Source of the DNA: Luidia sarsii
Lineage: Eukaryota; Echinodermata; Asteroidea; Paxillosida; Luidiidae
Direction: 5' to 3'
NCBI GenBank assembly: GCA_949987565.1
Contig: OX465111.1
Coordinates: 15,696,549 to 15,760,548 of the forward strand
Length of the DNA: 64,000 nucleotides
Position numbers and translations under genes: made by a program. Positions 1 to 28,600 of the stretch are shown here, piece after piece. Within the stretch, counting starts at the first letter, position 1, and each line of letters starts with the position of its first letter. A model generated the notes under the pieces. The model ran no database searches, was not told the DNA's origin, and worked only from the letters and a program-made list of their open reading frames with translations.

Positions 1-638
1 TAGCTACATGTACATATAGTCATATATACCAGTACTAACTTTTAAAAACTCTTCAACGGTGTGATATTTGACTGTCATACGAGTACTGGACTACCGGTAC
101 ATTGAATTTAACTATTGTATATGATTTTGATATTTCTTTACAACAGTCAGATATCAAAATCATATAAAAAATAGTCATAGTGCTATAGTCATAGTGCTAC
201 TGTTGCAATTATAAGCCTTATCGTTAAATAAAAAGATTTGGCTATGGCTATTTGGCTATGGCGTTGGGTGTCGTCAGGCAGTCAGGGGCAACAGGATGTC
301 TGTCTAACAAAGGCTTGGGCTGTGGCTAGATAATAGATATGCTCCTGGCAATTGACTCGGCCTTAGTCAAACTCACATTCAGCCCAACTCAATCCCACAC
401 AGTCAAATACTGTTGTTTAACTTTGGACTTTTATTTTGTCTTTAGTGAAGAAATCTTTTTAAATCTTTTAAAACCATAAATAGAGGTTTGCCACAAGAAA
501 CTGTGTTACTGTATGTTTTTTTTCTAAAAATCATCAGACATTTACCTTTGGTTTGGTAAATATTTTGATCAAATTGTAGTCATAATTTTGTGTGTAAATT
601 TGACCATTGTGGGGTTCTCTCTTTTGTTATGATTGCAG
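1..638 (+). other. Intron of the ABCC4-like gene (left edge of window)
   Basis: No coding similarity is visible. The stretch is AT-rich and ends in a pyrimidine-rich acceptor with AG at 637-638, directly before the exon carrying NBD1 Walker A. The exons encoding TMD1 and the N-terminus must lie to the left of the window. Confidence 0.75.
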
Positions 639-17066
<16,428 letters not shown>

Positions 17067-17758
17067 AGTGTCCGACGAAATCATCTTGGTTTCAAAAGAA
17101 GATAAAATGCTTTTAGATTCAGCCTTTTTCATTTTGTTCTGGTTTTAGCAGACCAAATCATTGTTTTTCTTGTGCCAAGCAATGTCTGCAGAAGCGCGAA
17201 GTGCCTCTCATTTCATCTCTAATATCCATGTTGATCCCCATCAGTTCTTGTAAAGATACTGCCATGAAAGACATCTTAGCTGTAGCCCTCCTCTCTGCTG
17301 CCCTCTAATAGCCAGCTCTCTCTCTCTTTGTCTGCAACGGCCATGAAAGCCAGTTGAAAGTCACTCCGTCTATTGGCACTGGACTCTGACAGTCAAGACT
17401 GCCTCTGTCCCAAAGTCAAAGTCCCATCCACAGTAGCTCAGGTGACCAGTTTTCCTGTTCAAGATGCTTGCTTAGATCTTCAAATTTTCAGTTCATTTAT
17501 TTTCTCATTATCCTGCCAGAAAACCTTATCCATGGTACTGTAGTGCACCAAGTAGGTACTATGTGCAGTTTGTTGCCTCCAAGTTGCCCTGTGATTGCCC
17601 TGTGATCTTCACAAGTTTTGATACTACTTTTGATCTTCGAATTAAGTTTTTGCATTTTTGCTAAAAACAGTTGCCAGTTGTTGTTTTCAAGCGTCACAAT
17701 TTGACAGCTTACAGTTTTCTATTTAATTTTCTTGAAATAGAGCTAAGGAAATGATTGG

Positions 17759-17876
17759 ACCAGGACTTGAAACCGAGACCTCTGGCTTAACATAGCAGCA
17801 GCACTCTTCACAAAGGCACTGGTCTTCAAGAGCGTCCGTATACGTTAAGCCAGAGGTCACGGGTTCAAGTCCTGGT
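17759..17876. repeat. Inverted pair of tRNA-derived SINE heads (family B) in the 3' UTR
   Basis: The 33-bp arms 17759-17791 and 17844-17876 match at 31 of 33 positions and contain the B-box-like GGTTCAAGTCCTGG. The right copy continues into the family-B tail AAATTTTCTTTGCTATTTTT near 17883. Confidence 0.85.
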
Positions 17877-18174
17877 GCAGTCAAATTTTCTTTGCTATTT
17901 TTTAAATGGTTCAAACATTTCCTGTTCTGTTTTGTTTGTTGAAGTGAAGTTTCAACTAATTGTTCGTATTTCTTTGTGCTTGAGATTTAGAACATGGTGA
18001 CAGCTAGGATACTTGACTATTTCCCCTTTGAAAAATGTTCACTTATAAGGGGTCGTAATAACCTTTTTTGTGAATGGATTTGAAAGAGTCTGAGGTTCAA
18101 ATTCCACCCCAGTCTCATTATCTTCGGTCTTTTGATCCAGCCGATTTCCTTCTTCTGTAGAACTAGAAATTAAA

Positions 18175-18180
18175 AATAAA
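18175..18180 (+). terminator. Candidate poly(A) signal of the ABCC4-PDZ gene
   Basis: AATAAA, directly preceded by an overlapping ATTAAA, is the first such cluster downstream of the stop at 17066. Cleavage would fall near 18200. Confidence 0.4.
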
Positions 18181-18199
18181 ACAACAAACATGAAACAAG

Positions 18200-21100
18200 T
18201 TTGAGTGCGCACCAGTAACCAACATTTGTAGGTATATCCTGACCCAAACCCAGGCCTTTCGACCTACTGGTTGACCATTCCGAACCATTCCGACTGGTGA
18301 CTCATATCATTATAACGGCTATGGCTGAAAGTAACCCACATCTCTATGGGAATTAACCCACGCAGCCTCTAGCGAGTCATTTCTTCATTGACTTGAGTGC
18401 AAATTTAAGCCAGAGCTGATGATAACTCTGTGTGGTAGTAGCCGTTCGGGTGCACTCAAACTTGCCTTGGCTAACTTCTTCGTCTTCATAGGCCCTATCC
18501 ACTCACAATTTCAGTTATACTCACTGTCAACTTGTTCCAAATTTCGTTTTATTCAATTTGTTAATATTGCGTTTTTGTTTTACATGTTTATGGTATTATC
18601 AGGCCATTTACCCATGTGCTATTTTGAAAAAAGAAAAGAGAAGATTATTTTACTTTTATTAGATATTTATGTGACAAATAGGTTTTTTTTTTTGCTTCGC
18701 ATTATTTGTGAAAACAACTCACGATTGACAGTTATTTGCATATTGCTATGCATTCCAATGAACTATTTATATAGAATTCACCTTTGACCTCTGCCACCTT
18801 GTGAATGAAAATGTGTGCTATGTTATGTGAGCCGGCCATATGTATGTACACAGTGTGTGCACCGCACTGTGATGTCGATAATTTATAAAAAATATAAAAA
18901 ATACATCGAAAAATCACAGTTTGGGATTTTGACTACAGATTCAGTCATGCTTTAAGACTAATATACTGGAAAAAAAACTTTAAATACTTATGTTTTTCAG
19001 TTTAATCTCATGGAAGTCCTATAGTCGTGCATTAGCGAAGATCTCCCGAAGTTTGTTCAATTTTTGTTTTGTTTCTGTTGTCGTTTTTAACGTTGTTACT
19101 TTGTATATTTGCTTTTTTTACTTTTCCTTTTTACATTTTGGTAAATACCGTGATATGATTGGTGGAAATCATGAAATTCCTGTATTTCTTGTTCAATATC
19201 CAATATTACCCACAAGCCTATTGGGCTTCTGGGATGACTTTTTTTATCTCACAGTCTCAAGAACCTTCTTGAAAAACACGCGCCAAACCAAATGATTAAT
19301 TTTAATCAATATTCTATATCCTTCTGTTTAATTTATTGAGATTATTTTTTAATCTTAAAAAAGTGGGAGTATAAAGCTGTCAAATATTTTTTTTATCTAA
19401 AGGACAAACAATACAATTATATTTATACCGACTTTTTTTTTTACCCAGTAATATACCTATAGATACGAATTATCTATTGTCTTCAGCAAATTGTACCAAA
19501 TAGTTTTATATTCCAGATGTTTCCCCTCCGTTCGACGTGGTTGTATAGACTACGGCATACCACGTCATTACCTTTTCTGCAAGGGGTACAAAATCTGGAT
19601 TTATCTTGTTTAATATGAGCAGGAAAACATGTGAATACAATTGTCAATAGGTAGGGTATAGTTAACAGGCCATGCACAATTACGATATCTAACAATCAGT
19701 TAGTAATTAAATATTCTAATTTTATGTACAATTCACGAGGAGATGCATAACGGTATGCACTCTTCTTCCAATATAGTTTTATATACAATCGAATAAATTT
19801 GAATAATTTATATACAAAAGAATGGATTCCCCTAGTTTGTTATACACACTTTCCTTATTATATTGGCTCGTGTATTAATTCCTTCTTTTCACCCCAATTG
19901 ATCGGCAGACCGATCAATCAGTTGAACAGACTACAGTTCAGTTGATAGTCCAATCGATTAATCCACTTAACTATCGGTCAATCAATCAATCAATCAATTT
20001 AACGATGTTTCCCTAAGAACAAATCGACCGATCAAGCAATTCAATTCAATTAGTTCAAATAAGTAGCTGATTGGCCGGTGCTACATGTATGTATGCCAAT
20101 ATACAGTTGGAGAATAATTGTCCCTGTTTAAATCCACAGGTGCCGTGAGTTTCCATAACCTGAAGTGATTTTCTGGATCGTTATCCAGGGACCCCAAACC
20201 TTCAATTGCAGCTGTTCCACCGTCTTCACTCCATGGCTATAATCCCAAAGACAAGTCAAGGAAGTCTTCGAAGAAAATACGAGGTACACATAAATTATAC
20301 CCGAACAGCGACCAACAAACATGTTACCTTGTCGAATACAGAAGACAGAATGGAACACCCCGTCGGGGCAATGAACCCCGTTTTCTTACAAGACCGCCTT
20401 GTGATATCACCCACACTTAGCAACAATCGCATCGATAAATCATTTTCCCCGTCTTACCCACTCAATCCCACAATGCATTGTCCCGAAGTATGGGAATCGG
20501 GGTGCGTTCTGGCGGTCGGAACCAAGAATTGGTGCCGACGTGTATGTTTGGCTGTGAAATACTGTCCACTTAACCACCCAGTGTAATTCGGACCAAATTA
20601 AAAATGCAATAATAATAGCAGTGGAATAGAAACAATTCGTGGACCACTGAAAAAAAAAATGCTGCTGCGGTTTCTGCTACTCTTGGCTCGCTCGGCATCA
20701 CTGACTGCACTGGCGGCTTCGGCCGATAGCTTTGCAGTGCTTTACCGCGGGCACACTATCCTCGCCGAGCACGCAGACGTACATGTAATTACCGAGCGAC
20801 CGGAGCTTCGCCGAACCGTTCTTGCGATTAGTATAGGCCTACACACACTGTAATAATGATTGGGGAATTGTTAAGAATTAATTGGTAACAGTTTTGGTTA
20901 ATAGGGCCTAAACGTTAAACCATTGAATTATGACGGTGAAAATGGACTGCAAGTACCAAACGTTTCTGATGTTACCGAGACCATACTTATGTGAAAACGA
21001 CTTGGCCCGAAATTATTTACCCATTCCGGCGTTCGTGTCGTCCCCCAAATAGCCATGACTTCACTTTTATCCGTAAATACCTGTGGGGTTACCTTCTGAT

Positions 21101-21233
21101 AAAAGCAGACCATGGTGGTGGGGCAAAGGATTTTAACCATCGTCTATACAGTGCCAAAGCAATGGCGTTTTCAATTCAGTAAAAACCTGTGGTTTGGATT
21201 ATGTTGTTTGGATTCAAATGCAGGGCCGTGTTC
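18200..21233. other. Intergenic spacer between convergent genes
   Basis: Mostly AT-rich DNA without convincing exons. It should contain the 3' UTR and poly(A) site of the minus-strand carboxypeptidase. A short GC-rich island at about 20655-20830 breaks the AT-rich background. A run of ATCA repeats lies near 19978-19998. Confidence 0.5.
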
Positions 21234-22653
21234 TCAGTGGTTGACCGGAGCAGTGGCAGAAGGAGATGTATTGACGACCTCTTTCACCTCCTCGCCCGCC
21301 GGCGTCCCTCGTCCGTTCAGCTCCCCGCACTCGTTCCCGATGAAGCCGAAGTGCCGTAGCGCCGCTCGGAACCCGCCCAGCAGGTACCCGTCCCCTCCGG
21401 TCCCGTCCCCGCCCCCCGCGTTCTCCGCCAAGCCGCGCAGTCCCTCGCAGTCCACCGTCTGCCCCTTGGGCAGCGGGCGCAGCTGGAAGTTGGCCCGGGT
21501 GGCGCGGTACTTGCGCACGGGCACCACCACGGTCTTGGCCCGGTAGCCGCGGGCGTGCACGGTCACCGTGTAGACGCCGGGTAGGAGAAGTCGCCAGTAG
21601 TCGCCATCGGCGGCTATTGTGGCGTCGTCAGGGAGGATTTCCATGGGGGGATAGACAAAAAAAGGAAAACACGAACAGGTAAATGTCCTTCCCTGGTCCC
21701 GTCCTGTGAAAATATTACCTGTAATCCAGTTGATGGGTTTGATTTGTTTTTGCTGTTTAACACAACTGAGTTTTCATTTGACGTGTTATTTAGAAAATTA
21801 AGATTTTGCTCATAAGAAATGTGTACATCTAGGAGTGAGGAAAATGCTCGTCTTTTGGGGTAGGCCTATGTCGTAAGAATCGAGGTTCGACTGATCACGT
21901 TGATAACTCGTAGGCCTAATGTTCTATTTTGCTGAACTATTGCCTAAGCTTGACGCTGGTGAACACAGGGTACCAGATCGCTTGAACGGACTCTGAGTCG
22001 TTGTATTCATGTTACCTCGTACGAATTTAGAATTTGTGCGGGGAATCCGTAGGCATAGCCCATCGCTGGAAACCCAATCCTTGAAAACTACCGGTATAGA
22101 GTTTAAGCCGGCGCGGTGCGTGTCATTTTAGTTCTGCCACTGCAATATGGCTGAAAGCGTCAATCTCAGGGCCTATACCATTATTTTGATAATGCAGGGT
22201 AGGGTGGCCCATTGTAAATGTACACTAATATATGGCGGCCACCGGCGTCAGTAGAAGTTGTGCAGCGGGCCATGGGAAAATAACCAAACCCGTTTATATT
22301 GAGACCAGTGGCTGGTTCCCGCGTTATGCCCGGTGGATGGATGGCGGGAACCAACCAGCAGATCAGCTAGATACGGAATGAGTCCTGACTAATTCGAGCG
22401 GCAGATTATCACCTTTAAAAAAAACCCGCTCCCCTTCAAAAAGTCAAATCCAATTTCCTGCCCGACTTTAATTATCGATCGCAAATCTGGCCTTGCCACT
22501 CTTGGCGCCCCATAGAAAAAAACGCAGGGTACGGTGGTCTGGCTTACCCGTGGTGACGTCATGTGCGATGCTGGGGCCTGTCACCCTGATGACGGCGTTG
22601 GGTATGGGGCGCCTGTCCAGGTCCGTCACCACTCCCTTGATACCGATGTGCAC
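21234..22653 (-). CDS. Carboxypeptidase exons 6-7 (transthyretin-like domain and C-tail)
   Basis: Exon 6 (22653-22548) encodes [20 protein letters not shown] and ends DVTT in phase 1. Exon 7 (21613-21234) continues [17 protein letters not shown]. It then gives a roughly 80-residue C-terminal extension with a Gly cluster ([10 protein letters not shown]), two Cys and a stop TGA at 21234-21236. The extension is not recognised. The acceptor of exon 7 is pyrimidine-poor but is placed by homology and frame. Confidence 0.85.
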
Positions 22654-25600
22654 CTGAGGTCGACGAAACCAGCAATCGAGTCTTTAGTTTTACAATCTCC
22701 TCGAAGTAAAATCATACCTTATACACGATCGGATGGCCAGGTCGCCTGCTGAAATAAGAGTTCAACGTCTCATAGACCAACTGTAGCATTTGAAACCTAC
22801 TTAGGCACAAAAACCTTGTCTGGTGAAATAAGGTTCCCATTCATTGCCCCAACTGTATAAACAAAAGCCCAACCGTTGGATTGTGTTGGTGAGAATCAGT
22901 GACGTTGTCGAGTCTCAACATTTCTGTGCTGGGAAAGGATTCTGCACAACACTAGGCCCTATATAGGTAAATAAAAAAAGTATCTCGTATAAATCATCTT
23001 TCGTAATATACATGCATCTTCTCATAATATTTCGTTAGATAGTCTTATATGCATAATTTCATAATTTTTCATAATATTAATGCTTGCAGAAATGCGTAAC
23101 AAGGAGTAAATGACAGTCAAACGATTCCACGCTATCTTCGAGAAGAAATTATGTCAGCTTCCAAGTTACCAGGTCATTTCCCGTAGGGATACCGACACTT
23201 AAGTAAAAAAAAAAGGTACTTATTGCTACTGAAGATGAAGGACTCCATTTCTTTTAGACTGAGTGTAGTTGGTTGTCTCCATGGACATGATTGTGGTCTG
23301 CGAAATTTCACCTCGTGTGACATGGCCTTAGCAGTGATGACGAGCCATTCTATGCGCGCATTACAACGTCAACCACCGATTTGACGAGGTTATCGTGAAC
23401 TAATTGAACGCACGTTTCGTGCTTAGATTTAAGATTCAGTGAAATGACAGTTGAAAGCGGAAATGATGGGCTGCTCAAATGAAAACGCTACTTCATGGAA
23501 TCTGGCCTCGTGTGACGTTCTGTCTGAAGACGAGGTGTGCTAGGAGATAAGGCCCCCTCTTAATCCACGTCCGGGGTTGGCCGTGTAGTCCCGCGATAAG
23601 AGACGCCACAGATGCCTCTCCCAGCACTATGCTCGGGAGCGTTATCATCATAGAAATCACCCAGCAAGGACGTATGTTCAGAGGGTGTGATTGGAGATAG
23701 TGCCCCCATCTTAATTTTTTGTCCGGGGATGACCCGCAAATTGTAGGGTGAGGACCTCAAATTGCCCCCCGTGGGGGAACGGAAGTTCAGGCATGGAGGT
23801 GCATAAACAGATTTTCGCGGCACATTAGGCCTAGGCAAAATATGTAGGCCTAAAATATAGGTTAGCCTTCCTTACGTTTCTGGGGAACTGAGACCAATAC
23901 ATACACCGTGAGTACGTGACAGTTTCTGTGCACTTGTGTATGTCTCAGTTGGAAGCTTAGGAAGGCACACAGCTTCTACTAGGCATATAATTATACGTAG
24001 ACAATATTCAACCGACATGTGACCAACTTTGGACCATTTAGCAACGGGTAGCATTATTGGTCGAGAAAATCCAAACTCGTTTTTTGTGTTGATCAAAATC
24101 TGACACAAGACTCCCAAGATTTCGGACAAACCCAGACTATACGCACACAGACTCAGCGGTGAGCAACCTTCAATGTGTTTTGAGGAAGTGTAACAATCAC
24201 ATGGACACACAAGGCTTATGTGGCTGAGTCTGCGCTTCAAGTTCAATGTGTCTTGGTTTGAGGCCTGGGAAACAGTGAACCCTCTTCACTTGCGCAGAGA
24301 GTAAGCAACCACCCCCCCCCCCCATTAAAACGCATTTTTCCCCTCGGGCTCAGGAAATCCCCTCAGACTCCAATAATCATGACGTGAGTGGATTCGGAGT
24401 GCTCTATCGCCGCAGGCTGTGGACCTTACATTAAGGATGATAAACTCCATTACTTAATGTTCCCCTGTATGGCCCTCGAGGTCGACAGAACACGTGTTTA
24501 AAAGCCCCCATTAAACCGAACACTGCTGTGGTATACTGCAAATTCGGGTAGCGTTACCGTTTTTGCATTCATAATAATGCAGAAGTTTGGCCCCTAGAAG
24601 TGATGCCAGAATAGCCCTACCCTCGGTGTATGATTGAAGATATTTACGTAGGCCTATGCTCACCTCTCGCACAATAATTAATGATGGGCAAGCGACAGCG
24701 TGTTTCACCAATGGAGTTTCACCAATAGCGGGTTTCACCATTTGAAACGAAGCTCGTTGATTTTCGTTTTGAGATCAACATTGGTCAAAATATCACCCAG
24801 TACATGTATTGTTATTGCCCACAGTTGAATTAGGTTGATCCAAATAAAAAAAAAAATCCCTTCATTTCTGCTAGAGCATAATCAAGGCAGTGCTGTGCAA
24901 ACGATTTTACCCTAATTTTTGCCCAATGTTTATTGAGTGTTGGCCATTATTTAAAATGGTTAACCTTTTATTTATCATTTTGACGAAGAATGGTAACATT
25001 AGCTGGTCACACCGCTGAAATATCAATTGTGCTGCGGGTTGTTTTTACGATTCGTCCAAACAGTTCTTGCCCAAAGTTTCTTGTGTAAAGTTAGTCGATG
25101 ATATCCGTTGGTACAAGAACAAAGAGATATTGGAATATCCCCTTGTTCATTCCCGTGGTTTGCCTGGTGTCCAGACTGTATACTATAGGCCTACCTGCTT
25201 GATGTAGTCAATAAGCGCCTCTTTGTTGTCCTCCCATTTCTTTTTCAGAGAACCCTGCCGAGGAAACTTTTCGCATCCCAGCTCCAGGGTGATCTCGAAG
25301 CTGTTGCTGGAGAGGTAGTTGTAATCTTGCATGCCTGGAATAAGGATACGCACACCGAGACCTCGTGAGTGTAGGCTTTTCATTCTGCATTTCAAATCCC
25401 ATTATTATGTAAGTTCAAGAGCCAATGCTGGCGAATGGTAGATTCATGGACAGGAAACGGTGCGGAAACAGTGCGGGCAGAGTGCGTACAAAGTGCGGAT
25501 TCAATGGGGATGGAGAGTGGAAATAAGGCGTAGAAAGTGCGGACACAGTGCTATCATGGTTTGGACACAGCGGGAACACGCTGTGTATAGGGCAGGTACA

Positions 25601-28600
25601 AAATTATAATGTATAGGCATAACACATAGAGCGAAGGTGGTGTGGAAATAGCGTGAGTACAGTGCGGACATAGTGCGCACACAGCGGACAATGTGCGGAC
25701 ATGGTGCATACACAGGCAGAGGGAACACTGCGCAGAAAGTGTGGACCAATTAATAATGCAGACATAGTGCGGATGCAGTGTAGGCAGTCTGCGGTCAAAG
25801 GCGCGGTCACAGTGCAGGCAACCTGCGGACCTGTTCCCGGAACACTTTTTGAAGATTGTGGGGGAACTAAAACCAAACCCAAACAAAACAACAACCCAAC
25901 CGAATCCCTCAATAAGTATCTCAAGTGAAACATATTTCATTCGTGTGACAATGACCTCCCTCTCAAAAATCCAAATCGCTCCCTGGAGTGCAGTTGAATT
26001 GATTTCCCCTCACCCCCTCACCCCTCACCCCCCACCCCTCACCTCCCGAGACGATGTACCAGTCGGCGCCGTTGGTGACGCCGTCTCTGAAGAGCTGGGC
26101 CCCTTGGAAGCGACAGGGCTGTCGCCTGGATGCCATAGTGCGGTGGCTGAGCGCGTAGGAGAGGGCCAGGTGGCGGAAGAGACGGTCGTCGGGCGTGGCC
26201 GAGTACATCTTGCGGGCGTTGCGGCTCTTGTCGTACGGATAGTTAGCCACCAAGTCGCCGTCGTGAAGGTTGGCCGACAACACGAAGGGGTACTCGGCCA
26301 GCCACTCCATCACCGCCGTGGTCTCCGGCTGGCGGACCTTTCGGACATCGGAAGAAATGATCAAACGTTTTTAAAAAGACAATGACAGCACATTTCAACA
26401 AGTTTACACCAGTTCAAAGAAATTTCAAAAAAGTGACCAAAAATGGCTGTGTAATTGAATTGGGGTGTGTTTACTTAGAGACATACATTGTACAGTCCGT
26501 ACATATTGAAACGAGCCTGGGAATATACATGATACCAGTTTGGTCTGTGTACCGTTGTTCACGTGGCCGCGTAGAATTTGGAGCCACTGACAGGCGATAA
26601 CGACTCCTTACAGTCCAGCCGTGGGTTAAGTGGACATGCCGTAGCATTTAATGAGGCCGAACTTTGATTAAAATTTGTGTTGAACAGACTGTATGGCAAT
26701 TAATGGTTGAATACTTCTGATTGTCTCTCACAACCAAAGTTATTATATCAGGAAGCCGCCGCTTAAGGACTAGATAGCTCAAGTGGTAAGAGCCCAGAGG
26801 TCTTGAGTTCCGGTCCAATTTGTTTTACATGTACTTTCATTATCATCAAAGCGAGGCATACAACTTGAAAACTGCTTTACATAAAATAATCAGCACATGG
26901 CTAAAAATTCTTAGCAGGATTTTTCTAAGGGCAGAAGACATTCTGACCCTGCAAAGGTCCTGTTATTGAAACACCAATCCGTCTTAATTTTCATATTCTG
27001 CAAAATTTCTGGTATCACTTAAAACAAAATAACCCTTACCCGATTTCTCTCAAAGATTGAGGCGATAAAATGAATGAAAAACGTGTCCACCTCTGAATCA
27101 CTATTTCCTTTGACGTTTTTTTTTACCCCCAATTTTCTCCGATTGTTCTGGGAGAGAAATCTGTAGCCTTTAAAGTAGATTATTTGGAAAGAAGTAGAAA
27201 GTATTAAAGAAAATGTAAAAAATCTCTTTCCCCAGGTGAGGCTCGAACTCACAACCTCGGCATGTCCCGGAACAGGCACGGGGCACTGTCATATAAGTAC
27301 CGTGCGCTAACCGATTGCGCCACTGGGGAATGGACGCAAACGACCTGATTCGAATCGGAATTGAGACATTACCTGGGGAGAGAGGAACAGTTAACGAGAG
27401 AATACGACGCCATTTATCATTGTCACAGAACCCTCAAGGGGCTTTTATTTTGTCCCGGTTCTGCTGATTTACATGACAAAAAGGCTGTTTCATTGTCCAA
27501 TGCATGCTGGTTGTATAGGGCAATTGGCATTAGCGTATAGGAGTGATCGATCGTATCCATGCAGTTGGACATTGGATGAGACTTAAAGGTTTGCGTAGTG
27601 GAATCACTGTAATATGCTTCAGGCTTCACATTTTCCTTATCTATTATGTTTTTCAAGAATGAGTAGCCTGTGGGAGGAGCCGGTTACTCGGCGTTTCACT
27701 AAGGTTCGACATTATACAGGGCAGAGGATGACTGCCTGAAACTTTCAGGCAGTCATACTCTGCCTTGTATAGTCTCCTTACGAATGACCGAGCTGACATC
27801 GTACAACACGTTGAGTAACCGGCTCTTCTATATAACATTTAAGACCCATTCTCATTCTCCTAAGGGATTTTCAGTATGGTGCTACCTCAAGCATTGTACG
27901 TGATGTATACTGCTTTATTATATGACAAAGAGGTGGGTGAACTCTGGGAACAAGACCGTCCTATCTGTTGCATTGACTGCGCTAAATATAGCGGTCACTA
28001 CAGTTTCATCTACAACATCCAACAGGGTATTCCTACTACGGATATCGCGATATTTTTGTTCGATTATGAATTTAGCTTCTTTCTTAAATGGTAAAGCGAG
28101 GCAAGAAATGTTTATTTGAGGCTGGCCTGAGTCAAGTGCTGTCACAGTAAACACGTGCTGGTCATGATTAAAATGACTCGGGAATGAATTTTTTCAAATG
28201 TTTGAAATGTGTTGGTGCAAAGTCCCGAAGTCCCTTTATCACTAAACCACAAAGAAGATGGATGGCCTGACGTTTCGACCCAATAGCAAGCCCTCCCTAG
28301 AAGGTTTGAGGAAAATGAAAACGGCTCCTTAGAATCGAAGCGTCAGGCAGATTTGTATCATTAGTTCGAGGCATACATATACATAGACATACAATTCAAT
28401 AGACCTGAGCTACCCGCACAGAGCTCGATGCAGAGAAATTAACCGCACCACACTGTAAAAACGAACTGCACCTCATGCACTTCTGCAATGGCACATATTT
28501 GTCACAGAATCATGAACACTTGAGGCACCTACTGTACTTCATGCACATGAAATACTGTAGCTCAAGCACATGTGGCATTGTAATCACTTGAGCAAAAGTC

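Larger units (their letters stand above)
17067..18200 (+). other. Probable 3' UTR of the ABCC4-PDZ gene
   Basis: There is no coding signal after the TGA. The first good poly(A) signals are ATTAAA at 18169 and AATAAA at 18175-18180, giving a UTR of about 1.1 kb. It contains an inverted pair of tRNA-derived SINE heads at 17759-17876. Confidence 0.45.

Noticed and set aside
27019..27279. 86-codon minus-strand ORF
   Set aside because: Its first part is the 3' half of the tRNA-Ile(UAU) gene read as protein.
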